From Thysanoteuthis rhombus (taxonomy: Eukaryota > Mollusca > Cephalopoda > Oegopsida > Thysanoteuthidae): a DNA stretch of 64,000 bases. The notes under the pieces are model-generated. The model was not told where the DNA came from and did no database searches. It was given only the letters and a program-made list of their open reading frames with translations. Positions 35,142 through 46,001 of this stretch are shown here, in pieces. Within the stretch, counting starts at the first letter, position 1. Each line of letters begins with the position of its first letter. The position numbers and the translations under genes are program-made. Location: contig OY735209.1 of assembly GCA_963457665.1 (NCBI GenBank), forward strand, positions 11,550,814 to 11,614,813. Direction: 5' to 3'.

Positions 35142-37200
35142 ATTGGAATAAAGAGCATTAGCCATGTCTGCAAATTGGGATGGAGTCTAAAAAGTCAAGA
35201 CAAAATCAAAATTTACCAGTTAAAGGATAAAAGAAATTCAACATCACAATTCATTAGAATAACTGGCACAAGGGTTTTCTTTGTATCTAATTCCAACTAG
35301 GAATTTTCCCTTTTTTTTTCCTTTTCATTGTAGTTTGCAGAGATTATTCTTTTAAACAGTAGTATATGGCTTTTACAAAAACATATCTATAGTGTTTCAA
35401 GTTCTCCTTATTTGTTGATGTTGGCTTCAAACAAACTTTTTAAAAATTCATTTGGCTCCTTAGATATTTTTGAGAAGTCTGCTTAAGTAACCCATAGATC
35501 ATGGCTTGAGCTAGATGGCATTTGACAGTTTGGTATATTCTGCACGTAGCAATCAGATGCCAAAAATGTTTTGACAAATACAAGAAAAAACACAGTACCA
35601 ACGATTTCTGGGAGTTACATATACTGTAAATGAACAATCCCTAGTTTTCCTGATTGCTAAGCTCTTAACCAAATGCTAGTATTAACTCCTCCACATTACC
35701 ATTCTTTATTTCTCAGATTCCAGGTTGTAATATGGTGCCAGCACCCTTTTCCAGTGTTGGAGATGGTATCCATTTTTTTTTTAGAGATGGTATCTGTCAC
35801 AGAATGTGCTGGTTTTACTCTCAGGTATTCTTGCACTCATTTACAAGATGGTTTGTAGCATTGGGGTGACAAGATGCAATAAAATCAGATACTGCCAAAT
35901 ACACTACATAGATGTGAAGATAAAAAATAAGACCAGATCACTAGCAACATTTGTGTTTTCAATAAAACATACAACTATGTATGTACACAGATACATTATA
36001 GAGACTTGTCTATATGTAAACTCATGCACTGCATGACATTAGTCAGTCATTTTATATGTAAAGTTAATTGTAATAAATATCTATAAATTAGAGTCATTAT
36101 ATACACAGAGGAATCATGTGTGTTGGGGTTTATGCTGAAGTTATGTGTGTATCTATGTGTGTGTATATTAATAAACATGCAAGCTGAACACATGTATGTA
36201 TGCACGTATAAATAAATAAATAGATAAATATGAGAGATTTGTATGAAAAGATGTCAGAACGTAATGCCTGTTTCATAATATGACCCTAAGTTGTAAATAT
36301 TGATAATTCTTGAACAATGTTGAAGAAGTGGCCTGAAAGCCGATATATGTCTTGTATGAGTTTGAAAACATGCTTTTAATTATTCAGGGTGAAGCATAAT
36401 TTTCCAGTACGTTATGATTCATCTGGTAATATATAAGTACAACTTGAGTAGTGTAGTCCCTTAATTTTTTTTTAATCATGTTGGTATGAACATGTTTATT
36501 TCTTATTACATTTTTCATTGTTTTTTTCTAACTGAATTCAAAAATCAAAGAGACCATGTTTATATACCAACACTATTTGAAGAACGAACGTCTTTACCAA
36601 ATAAATCACAATTCCTGGGAAATTATGAGGAAAAAGTAACCAACGGCACTTCATGCAACAAACAAGACAAATATATCAATCCATAACATAAGGACATATC
36701 TATAACATTCATGAAGAGCATTAACATATTTCAACTTAGACTGTTTTTTTTTATGAATGGGTGAGCATCGGTTTTCAACAACACATTGTATGTGCGTCTT
36801 ATGCATACATGTTTATATACACTGTTTTCTCTTAAACTTGAATTAGATTTTGATTTCTTTTTAAAAACTATTATAGTTTTCATTTGTTAGATTGTGTGGA
36901 TATTTTTTTTACCCCTTTTGTGTTTAAGGAAGGAACTGTTTTGAAAAATTCAAAACTGTGAACTCATCAGGGTTTGTTTGTTATTTTTTTTTCGTTGCTT
37001 TTCTTAAGAAAAGTCTTTTCCATCTGAAAAAAAAGAAGAAGACATTCGATTTTTTGATGTTGCAGTTGTTGGGAGGATGTATAAAAATGTCTCTCTTCAA
37101 GTTTCAACTCTATTGTAAATGCTAGGTAAGGTAGTTTGAAAGACTTGTTGAAGATCTGTCAAGCAGGTTAATTACAATGGGCATCTGAACACCAGGTCCT
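35142..37200. other. Non-coding, nothing recognised
   Basis: Two kilobases of AT-rich sequence downstream of the NAP1-like gene (which reads leftward). Its 3' UTR may extend below 37213, but no other feature is visible. Confidence 0.4.
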
Positions 37201-37212
37201 TAATTCCAGTAT

Positions 37213-37247
37213 TTTATTGCTCGGGTACCGTACATTGTAGATTTATT
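37213..37247 (-). promoter_or_regulatory. Candidate polyadenylation signals of the NAP1-like gene
   Basis: Two AATAAA hexamers on the minus strand (plus-strand TTTATT at 37242-37247 and 37213-37218) lie 38-72 nt beyond the stop codon. A 12-13 base A-run (plus-strand T-run at 37267-37279) sits between stop and signals. Confidence 0.45.
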
Positions 37248-37284
37248 CCCATATCCCTCTTTCTCTCTTTTTTTTTTTCTATCT

Positions 37285-38586
37285 CTACTGGGTCTTACAC
37301 TCCTGTTTATTCTTCGGGTCCGATGGATCGTAATCCTGATCATCATCTTCATCGTACTCGTCATCGTCATCCTCTTCTTCCTCAGGTTGTTCGTCGTCCC
37401 GATCGTAACCCTCGTCAACCGCCTCTCCGGTGAAGTACAGTACAGCTCTAGGAATAATCCTTTCGCGAATAAAGTGACCGATTTCGAAATCTGCCGTCAA
37501 GATATCCTCGGAGCATTCGTCCATTTCAGTACCATCGTCAGGTTGTGGCGGCGGGTTGAAGAAGTTGAAAAAAGAGTCAGCCTCTTCCGTCTTCGTGACC
37601 ATCATGGTCTTGCCGCTGCCCTTGTGCTTCATTTTTTTTCGCGTGGTCCTCACCGTCACGTTTTTGCCGGCTTTCCAGTCGATCGTGCAGCCCTTGCATC
37701 GCACTATTTCGGGACCCTCGTAAGAGAAGGCCTCCTCTCGGTCGGGCTCTGTTTTCAACATGTACTCCTTGGTCAGCACGGCATTGCTAAAATAGTCGTT
37801 CTCCTCGAAGTGAAATTCCAGGGTAAAAATAGATGGGTCGTTATCTTTGATTGTGCAACGAATGTCCGTCAAATGTCTAAGGATCGGCTCATCATGTTCC
37901 TGTGTCATTTCGGCCAACATGTCTACATTTTTTATGACAGTCAGCCAAAAGAGAGGTATTCCCTTCATCTGACTTTCATCTATAGGTGCGGGAGGAGGAG
38001 GCTGGTTCGCCTTTTTTTCATCCACATCGCCTTTTTCCTTCTTGTCGGGTGGTGTAGGGTTATTTGGTGCCACAGGTGTCTGGTTGTTGGCCGTCGCTGT
38101 GAGGGCCCCGACGTTCCCCTGGCCCGCGTTGGGGTTGGGATCTTCGTTGAGTAACTCGTCGTGAGTCCAGTCACACTGCTCATCGGTCGGCTCTAGCACA
38201 CCGTTCACGATCTCTCTTCTCAACTCATAGAATTTAGAGTATCTCCGCGCAAAGTTGCATTCGATCTGATGCAGTTCCCGGTAGAAATCGGCTTCGATCT
38301 TGGACGTCTCAAACTGAAGCTTTTTCAGGGCCTTGATTCTCTGTTTGACGGGCTTTGAAAGATTCTGCAAGTAGTTCATCTGGGTGGTAAAATCAGCCCA
38401 GCCGGGAGGAGCTGGTCTGATAAATCCACCAACAGGAGCGCCAGTCTGGGTCACAATGTTGTTATTGCTTTCTGTCTGATAGAGGCTACTATTATCGGCT
38501 GGACTACTACTTTCTTTTACCAAACCAGCCTCTACGGCTGCCAAGTCAGTTTTGTTGTTACTCTCCGGGCCCCTGTCGTCGGCCAT
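37285..38586 (-). CDS. NAP1-family histone chaperone (NAP1L1-like), intronless
   Basis: An intact 433-codon frame with a strong start context (CAGCATGG). NAP1 proteins bind H2A-H2B (and H3-H4) dimers, shuttle them and help assemble nucleosomes. Family blocks in order: VKQRIKALKKLQ (80-91), the long dimerisation helix FYRELHQIECNFARRYSKFY (101-120), EPTDEQCDW (132-140), GIPLFWLTVIKNVDML (209-224), EHDEPILRHLTDI (230-242), LEFHFEENDYF (256-266), GPEIVRCKGCTIDWKAGKNV (291-310), basic RKKMKHKG (316-323), DSFFNFFNPP (337-346), ADFEIGHFIRERIIPRAVLY (365-384), then an acidic tail (about 398-420). It ends CKTQ, a CaaX-like box comparable to CKQQ of vertebrate NAP1L1. Residues 141-207 form a longer Asn/Pro-rich linker than usual. 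NAP1L1 genes normally have many introns; this one has none, so a retained retrocopy is likely. A 255-codon frame on the opposite strand is a shadow. Confidence 0.95.
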   Translation of the reverse strand: MADDRGPESNNKTDLAAVEAGLVKESSSPADNSSLYQTESNNNIVTQTGAPVGGFIRPAPPGWADFTTQMNYLQNLSKPVKQRIKALKKLQFETSKIEADFYRELHQIECNFARRYSKFYELRREIVNGVLEPTDEQCDWTHDELLNEDPNPNAGQGNVGALTATANNQTPVAPNNPTPPDKKEKGDVDEKKANQPPPPAPIDESQMKGIPLFWLTVIKNVDMLAEMTQEHDEPILRHLTDIRCTIKDNDPSIFTLEFHFEENDYFSNAVLTKEYMLKTEPDREEAFSYEGPEIVRCKGCTIDWKAGKNVTVRTTRKKMKHKGSGKTMMVTKTEEADSFFNFFNPPPQPDDGTEMDECSEDILTADFEIGHFIRERIIPRAVLYFTGEAVDEGYDRDDEQPEEEEDDDDEYDEDDDQDYDPSDPKNKQECKTQ

Positions 38587-39335
38587 GCTGTTGATGGCTC
38601 TTTACGAATTAGTATTATTATTATTCTGGTCGCGTTCTCGTTTCGGGGTATATACAATGTATACACTCCAAATATTTGTTGACTGGCAAAATCTCACCAA
38701 TAAACGACTAACAAAGGTAAACTATAAAATCAATTTGGGAAAGAGTAATCGAATAAAAACAGACGGCCGTTTTCAGTGGAGAATTTTCTCTGTCGTTTTA
38801 GCAGTAAATTTCCAAATCTTTTTACGAAAACTAAGGGCAGGTAATTAGAGGCGTGGGAGTTAACTGCCCTTGATCTTCTGCGTCGTATGAACACGTGATA
38901 AAGCATAGACTTCGCTGCAGTGTTGCCTCTCTAGATATTTTATATCTAGATCTAGATATTTCAGGTCGTATCTAAATTATGAAAATAGGTGCCTACATGC
39001 GAGTTATAAATCTAGATAATTATTTTTTTAAAATCTGGATGATTATGGATAATTTTATGAAATCCATCAATATTTCCAAAAATATCACAAAATTCACCAC
39101 TAATAAAAAAAGGACAAAGATAAATAGAATGACATTTTGTAACGTTGATCGTAATTTTTGTGCACACCAGGTCCCCCACGCAACCGAATTCTAAGTGGAC
39201 CATTTTGACCTCGGCACTATAGAAGTTGATCCCGATTGTAAATTGTAAAGAAGTTTCACACCGTCGCTCAATCGATGTTAAAAAAGGCGCACAATATAAA
39301 AAGAAATGAGAAAATTTGTGAAATAAAAAGAACTC
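38587..39335. other. Upstream region of the NAP1-like gene
   Basis: The first 300 bp (read leftward) would contain any 5' UTR and promoter. I see an E-box-like CACGTG at about 38892 and a small palindrome TCTAGATAT..ATATCTAGA near 38932-38960, but no clear TATA box or initiator. No upstream exon is recognised. Confidence 0.35.
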
Positions 39336-39339
39336 AAAT

Positions 39340-39530
39340 TTTGAAAATCCCCCACCCCCGAAAAACATAAGGTCTTGGTGGGGGGTATTCAATTTACAAT
39401 GTTATTTTATGCTAAATTGGTATTTAGCTCGTGCCCGACAGCACTGGTACTCGGTTTTCGAAATTTTTGCCGCTTGTCAACAAAAGGTGAGAGAGGGGAG
39501 TAACTTGTTGATCACCCCTTTCACAAAAAT
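39340..39530 (+). repeat. Dispersed family B copy
   Basis: CCCCCACCCCCG box, GGTGGGGGGTATTCAATTTA, CAATGTTATTTTATGCTAAATT, GAGAGGGGAGTAACTTGTTG and ATCACCCCTTT: the second half of the family. Confidence 0.6.
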
Positions 39531-39769
39531 AATATATTATAATTTCTTGCTATCCGTGAAGGCTAAGGACCACCAAGGGATGCGAATTCGAAAATCCACG
39601 ATTAATATTTGCCGAAACCACCCAAAAATCTTGTACCATAAACAATAAACAAACTCATTACCATTCCAAAATCGTAAATGTACTAATAAATAAATGAACA
39701 CAATGTAAAGCATACAGTAATTTAAAAAAAACCTGACCTTTTTTCTGGTGACAAATCAATCAGTTATAG

Positions 39770-40262
39770 TGGAATCGATATTCTTTTCAGTCAAAAACGT
39801 GAAAATAGCTTTAATCTACTCAGAAATCCTCTGTGAGCGCACAAAAGTATTTTTTCTTTTTCTTACAACTAACTCTATGCTATTTTATTGCAGTTATAAC
39901 CAAAATTAAACTTTCAAAGGAGATATTTAACTATTGCAATGCGTTTAAAAGATCGTTAAAAAGTGTGCGGTAGATGTTAGTAAAAAAACATACAGTTAAT
40001 TAATGAAAACCCCCAAGATCATAAAACTACAGTGCGATGATATCAACATTTTCAATTTCTAAGTAGCTTATAGTACTTACACTCATCTTAATGTTTTTGC
40101 TGCTTTAAAAAAATTACCCAGTCTGAGAAAAATTTCGAAAAGGACAACAAAATATCAAGATGAAGATGAATAGTAACTTAAAATGAAAACAAATATCAAT
40201 AATTATTTGTAATACTTCTAACAAAATGAATAAATTTGTTTACTGCACAGTAAATTGGGGAT
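39770..40262 (+). repeat. Dispersed family D, plus-strand copy
   Basis: Pairs with 22870-23347 in inverted orientation (GAATCGATATTCTTTTCAGT, AGAAATCCTCTGTGAGCGCA, TTGCAGTTATAACCAAAATT, GGTAGATGTTAGTA, AAATTTGTTTACTGCA). It has an insertion of about 35 bp relative to the other copy near 39860. Confidence 0.65.
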
Positions 40263-42845
40263 AAAAAAATAATATAAAAAATACTGCTCGTCGTTCGTTC
40301 CACAAACGGGTGTGTAAACATCGTACAAGTTTGAGCTTTCAATCGGGTTTATATTGTCTACATAAATACATTAATAACAGGTATTATAACGATGCGTTTA
40401 TGATTTCCTAAACTTTTAACTTTTTGTTTATACTGCATAGCGTATTTTCTATGATGCAGTTTTTCGCAGTACGCCGCAAAACTCTTCCCCCAATTTCCCA
40501 TTAAATCATTCAAGACTGAAAAGCTAATTATCGAAATCATACATGGAAAAATAGCAAATAACAAGAGATAATAATCTGTTGCTTCACGCTTGGGTGGATA
40601 CGCGACTGTTCAGTTGTGCGTCTACTCGATTATATTTTCCTTATAAAGTCCCTCAAAATATCAAAATGTAACCTACGAACTGAAGTTCCGTAAGGAGTGG
40701 CTGCAAATGTGACAAATATTTCGAGACTAATAGGTGCATAATTTCCAGGGTTTAATACCAAAGCATAGAAACCTAAAGAGTTAAAAAAAACAAGCAAACA
40801 AACAAACAAAAAACAAAAAAGACAAAAACAAACAAAACGAACACACTGAACGAAGCTTTAAGAGTTAGTGGATATTTGAGCAAGGATAGATTACTTAATA
40901 CTAAGAGTAATGGCCTTAAAAAAAAAGAAAATAAATTTAAATTTCTATCTAAGATAACCCTCAACATGGTAAATAATATAATGTACGTATTGTTTTTATT
41001 ATGATTTTGTTCTAATGATATTTATTTCAAGATTACTGAAATATGAAATAGTATCTTATCAGAATCCACCAGACGTCCGTCCATATGTGACAACCTACCG
41101 CAAAAACCACTCGACATAACCCTATGAATTTTTTGTGGGAGACCTACGCAGATTTTTAGTTAGTTTAGATTTTGAGAATCAACCCCAAAATATGTCTGAG
41201 GCGGGCAGTTTGATTTCCAATTCAAATTCATTCTAAAATGGTCACATTTTTCTGTGTCCGTTGCGTTAGTTGATGATTTGAATTTAATATGACTCTTAGA
41301 AAGGAGATCATGTTTTAATCTTCCCTTTTTTACCCCCCACTCTATAAGGACATCGGCTCTTACCCCCTCCCTATATATCAAAAATACATATAAATATACA
41401 GTGGCCGTATTTAAGAGAAAAGAGAAAATGAAAATTGTTTTTTTGTGCATATCGTTAAAAGCTCTATCAATCAAACTATATCAATTCATTTTTATAAAAA
41501 CAACTACATGAAACAATATCTGATTTCCATCAATACATCTATCTATTTATTCTATCAATTCTTTTGTCAAGAAGAAAAAAATAAAAGCATGTCATCGAGT
41601 ATGAAACACTGAACATTTTAACTCAAATAAAATATCATCACTTTTTGGTTTAATGAAATTTTACGATTGTGAGGTTGCCAATAAACTTATTTTTTTCTGT
41701 ACGTCCAGGGAAGGCGATACTGATTGCAAAATTGTCAAGTTTTAAACATAAGCTCACTCAATGTAAAAAAAACAGCAGACAAATAAAAAAGAAAAAAAGA
41801 GAATAACTGAAAGAAAAACAGAAGTAAATGCATAAATTAATCAAAATCGTGCTTGGGATTACACTTTTTTTGTCGACAGCCTATTTAGGGCAGCTATTTC
41901 AGCTGGTCTAGATAATTCAGTTGATAAATGACATGAGAATCTTAATGATTTTAGGCATAATTTGAGGCAATTCTTGGAATTCTGGGAAAAGGTAACAACA
42001 TTATGTAGTTCAATAGGAAAAAATAAAACTTGTCACTCAGTTTCGAAAATAGGTCTGGATGCAGACAAGATTAGGAGAATACGGATCCTCTACCTACTCG
42101 GGCAAGTTATTTTTTTTCTAAATATCTAAAGAAAAACCTCCAAAACAATCAAATATCCACTGTCCAATCAAACAATGGATACGTAATGGGTTTTTAAAAA
42201 AATTGATCCTTACCCGCTCAAAATTATGAAATGGTATAGAAATACCTTAATTCAAATTTATGCACTTCAAAACGTAGCATTGTGGTACAAGTTAGTAAAT
42301 ACGTTGAAAAAGACACAAACTAAACTATCGTTGGATTTAGTATCCTAAACACTACGATACCTCGAATATTGTCTATTTTACATTATAGATGCACATGTAT
42401 GATATTTTCTTTATGTGCACAGGGTACATAAAAACTAAAAGAAACTGTTATTGTGCCTCTTGTGGGGTATTTGTCAGTTTTAAAGCCTTTTTCCTTGAGA
42501 AAGCAAATATGAGTTCGTACAAACGAATTTCTTTAAAAAAAAAAAGGAAAATTTAGAGGAATAAAAATTGATGTGTAACGAAGCGAGTAGCAATAGAAGT
42601 CAGTCTATTCTATTTTCGAAGTGCTACTGCTGATCTTTGAACTTTGGCCGTCTGGCGTCTAAAAACATTTTCCAGTCTGCGAAGATTCACTAATTCTCTC
42701 AGGAAGTGTTTTTTCTATCTTTCTAAATACAAACTAATCCCAATGTGTCCTGCTTTGCCTCCATTCTTTCTAACGAGAGAACTTTCTAAAAACTACAATT
42801 TTCAAAGAGTTTGATATAACTACCCATATCTCTGAATTTTTTAGA
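40263..42845. other. Non-coding, nothing recognised
   Basis: A minus-strand frame at 41160-41474 (104 codons) has no known motif and no supporting context. A-rich tracts occur at 40782-40830. No exon or known repeat was recognised in 2.5 kb. Confidence 0.4.
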
Positions 42846-42850
42846 TGAGG

Positions 42851-43183
42851 TATTATTATTTCTATTATTATTCGGACTGTCCTCATCTTGGTTGTTTTTC
42901 ATACATGGACACATTGCGTAATGGTTACAGAATAAGACAAAATTACTGCAAGTAATCTGATGGTTCTAGCTTCAATCCCAGTGTGAGACAATAATAATAC
43001 TACTAATGCTAAGGGGGGAGTGCGGTCAATATAACCCCCGTCGGTTAAATAAAGGGTTCGGTTCGTTACTTCCCCACACCTACCACATGATACCTGATGG
43101 AGGCCGTAGAGTACAACGGCCGAAACGTTGTATGAAAAACAACCAAGATGAGGACAGTCCGAATAATGATAGAAATAATAACT
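42851..43183. mobile_element. Inverted-repeat element enclosing a tRNA-like head and a hammerhead-like core
   Basis: Arms at 42851-42904 and 43130-43183 are reverse complements over about 53 bp with one or two mismatches (ends TATTATTATTTCTATTATTA; inner ends GTATGAAAAACAACC). Between them lie GTAATGGTTA and AGCTTCAATCCCAG, resembling tRNA-SINE A and B boxes, a GGTTCGGTTCG phrase, and CTGATGG (43094-43100) - GGCCGT/ACGGCC stem - GAAAC (43122-43126). No protein coding. It may be two insertions nested in inverted orientation rather than one element. Confidence 0.6.
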
Positions 43184-43189
43184 AACCAT

Positions 43190-43615
43190 AATGGAAACAA
43201 AATAGCTTTATAACAAAACCACAAGAGCTGATTGACAAACGAACGGTCATTGTTTATTCCTTTCATAACTTTATGTATAACTTATGATTATACTTAAATG
43301 TGCTGAACTTTTGTTAAAGTCCAATCTAAATTATCACAAGTTGAATTTTTATATAAGTGAATAAATGATAAATAAGTGTAGTTGGATTTTTTGAATATAG
43401 ATTTTAGAGGGGAATAATGTGTTATCGCCCCTGATCACTAACACCCATACACAAAAACAGAATAATCGATAGAATAATCGTTAAAAAAGGGGGAAAATAC
43501 GCCACGAAACAATACCTTAGTTGTGAATAAAGGTAAGATGGAAACAGAAAAAAAAAACAGTTGTCCGTTGATCTCAATAGCTTTGTGAAACTGATCAGTT
43601 GCGATTAAATTGTAA
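43190..43615. other. Non-coding, nothing recognised
   Basis: AT-rich flank between the inverted-repeat element and the compound microsatellite. Confidence 0.35.
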
Positions 43616-43616
43616 A

Positions 43617-43617
43617 T

Positions 43618-43693
<76 letters not shown>

Positions 43694-43733
43694 AGTGTGA
43701 GTGTGTGTGTGTGTGTGTGAGTGTGTGTGTGGA
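43617..43733. repeat. Compound microsatellite (CT)n-(TA)n-(TG)n
   Basis: CT run to about 43640, TA to 43670, then TG with GAGTG variants to 43733. Confidence 0.95.
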
Positions 43734-43739
43734 TGTGAA

Positions 43740-44430
43740 ATAACCTGACAGAATGTAGATGAAAATGACAAAAGGAAGATGAAGAGAAAAACTCAAGAGA
43801 TAGGTGTTACATCTTTTTTTATCATTATTCCATGGAACACACACAACCACCAGTTCAAATCTCACCAAGTCCATCCAAAACACATACACCACCTCTTTGA
43901 AAAAAAGTAAAAGAAGTCTTACCCACCATCAACCAAAAAGACTAAATAAAAACAATACACCTATTTCCACACTGTCCCACATATACCAACACCTATTCAT
44001 TATATGGTAAACACAACCTCTCCGTCTTGAAATAGAAATAAAAAAAATCCACCTTTCCCCGATAAATGACCATCCTAGCCTATCACCGCCTTTCTCATCT
44101 TAGACAAGCTAAACACCCACAGAGACAGGAAACATACACCCCCATGACCATGTCTCACATAGACCCATCTCATTTCAAACCAAATGTCATCCTCAATTAC
44201 ACAGATACAAACACCTCCCCGCTCGCTCCTCCCAAACAAACAAACACAGAAATACTCACATTCTCCTCTTCAGCATCGGAATGCACACAACATATTTTTC
44301 TCTGTGAGTCGCCGCAAACATTTTTCTCTGAAAAAGACGGCTGGCCACCGTCGAAATGCATCGAACTACGCCCACGGAATAATGATGAAAAATTTAGAGA
44401 TGTAACACACACACATATCTATATATAAGA
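43740..44430 (+). repeat. C- and A-rich repeat block ending in a hammerhead-like tail
   Basis: An unusually G-poor plus strand. 44045-44180 is family G (also 16905-17060). The end contains CTGAAAA (44328-44334), GACGG/CCGTC stem (44336-44352) and GAAAT (44353-44357), followed by a short CA/TA tract: the layout of a Penelope-like tail. Open frames here (up to 120 codons) have Thr/Pro/His bias from base composition and no known motif. Confidence 0.5.
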
Positions 44431-44589
44431 AGGCAATAATAAAATGTACCACAAATGTGTGTATATGTATAATGTATTAAGAAAATCTCAGTTTTAAAAA
44501 AAAGTGCTCAATACCATTAGTAGAGCGGTTATAAGCCAAGTGAAGGTTTTTTTTCTCCATAGCTCATGGAAAAAAAAGATTTTTTTTCA

Positions 44590-44613
44590 AAGGCTCATTG
44601 AAAAGATCTTTAT

Positions 44614-44683
<70 letters not shown>

Positions 44684-44880
44684 GTGTACTTTAGAGAGTG
44701 AGACAGACTCGGGAGTGAAGTTTTTGGTGGTAAGGTTTATTAATCCTTATATGTCAATAGTCCATACATGTTTCGGGATTCTTCCCATCATCAGTGGTGT
44801 GTACTGTGTGAGTGTGTATTAAAATGTACCAATGTATATATATATATATATATATATATGAACTGAATAAAGTTTTTTTT
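44590..44880 (-). repeat. Hammerhead-like repeat between two (TA)n arrays and inverted flanks
   Basis: 44690-44830 on the minus strand is the same repeat as 540-735 (ACTGATGATGGGAAGAATCC, CGAAACATGT, TAAGGATTAATAAACCTTACC). (TA)n arrays lie on both sides (44620-44681 and 44834-44860). Outside them CTTTATTCAGTTTATATATA (about 44609) and its reverse complement TATATATGAACTGAATAAAG (about 44853) face each other, so the block is bounded by an inverted repeat. Confidence 0.6.
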
Positions 44881-45162
44881 CATGATAAAGAATAAAATTA
44901 CAAATAAAAGTAAATTAAATGCAACAAGAATCTTGATTATATAATGAACAGTTATAAAACAACTAGTTGAAATAACACAGATAAGATTAAAAGTGGTTTT
45001 CGTGACACACAGTCGCAAATACTTTTGGACTATTAAAAAACTGACTAAAATGTGATCTTGTTCAGCATTATAATTTGAAAAGTTATTAGAACTATGTATA
45101 GATATGTGTGTGTGTGTGTTGCTGGCCCTGGTTAAGTTGAATTCGGCGCCCTTATCAAGTAG

Positions 45163-45163
45163 A

Positions 45164-45233
<70 letters not shown>
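45163..45233. repeat. (TA)n microsatellite
   Basis: Pure TA run preceded by a (TG)n at 45106-45118. Confidence 0.95.
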
Positions 45234-45236
<3 letters not shown>

Positions 45237-45439
45237 TGAAGTAAATTTTATCTTATGAATAAAATATTATCATAAAGTAGAATAAAATCTTTCTTGTGTA
45301 TTCATTTATGTAAGCCTGGCTAAGCTTATCGTCGGTCAAGAAAATTTTCTTTGTCAAAGGTTTCTCTTAGTTTTACCACAACAGAAAGTATTCAACTGTT
45401 AGATACTCCTGAGAGATCTGACTTCATGCCAAGGAATTT

Positions 45440-45600
45440 TCTTTTATTGTCGAACAACCGTAGACAATGTTATATCCATTTTTTATATGTGCGTACGATT
45501 GTGTGTTATAGCACTTCTGGTCTTACGTTTTGTCGACGGACTTGAAAATTGGCATCAGTACTTCACTAGCCAACGAAATTTGAATTGACCATACCATGTT
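45440..45600 (+). repeat. Possible family A fragment
   Basis: AACAACCGTAGACAATG, GCACTTCTGGTCTTACGTTT, GTCGACGGACTTGAAAATTGG and CATCAGTACTTCACTAGCCA follow the 5' order of family A. Confidence 0.45.
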
Positions 45601-46001
45601 TAATTGACCAATTCATATCAATTTTTTGATATAGGATACTATAGCGCGTAATCAAAGACTCCACAGACACAGTAAAAAAATGAGACTCTATCCGCAGATT
45701 CCCGTTAAAGTCCTTTTCACTGAACTGCTAACAGGGAAGATGAAGGTAACAACGGGGGGCGGGGGGCATTGAAGATACATGGAATTACTCCTTGTTTCCC
45801 CCCCAAAATAAGATTAAGAATGAAAAAAAAAACAGAAGAAAAAAATTGCAATCGAAACTCGAACGAATCAAGGAGGCGCGTGACACGCTTCGAAAGCATT
45901 ACGCGTTTTCCTATTCAAACCAAACCGTCTAAACCAACAATTTGAATCCAGTCTGTGTTTGCAACTTGGCCTGGGTCGGAAGGAAGTTTGTTACAGGCAA
46001 G

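Noticed and set aside
37387-38154. 255-codon open frame on the plus strand
   Set aside because: Lies antisense to the NAP1-like gene; its length follows from that gene's codon use and it has no known motif.
41160-41474. 104-codon minus-strand frame with a hydrophobic stretch
   Set aside because: No similarity recognised, no splice or promoter context, plausible by chance in AT-rich sequence.
44066-44428. 120-codon plus-strand frame
   Set aside because: Sits in a G-poor repeat block, part of which recurs at 16905-17060 without an open frame; no motif.
45942-46001. Upstream start for the eIF4G-like gene at 45942
   Set aside because: The codon there is TTG, not ATG; the first ATG in frame is at 46002 and the preceding codons do not resemble the family.
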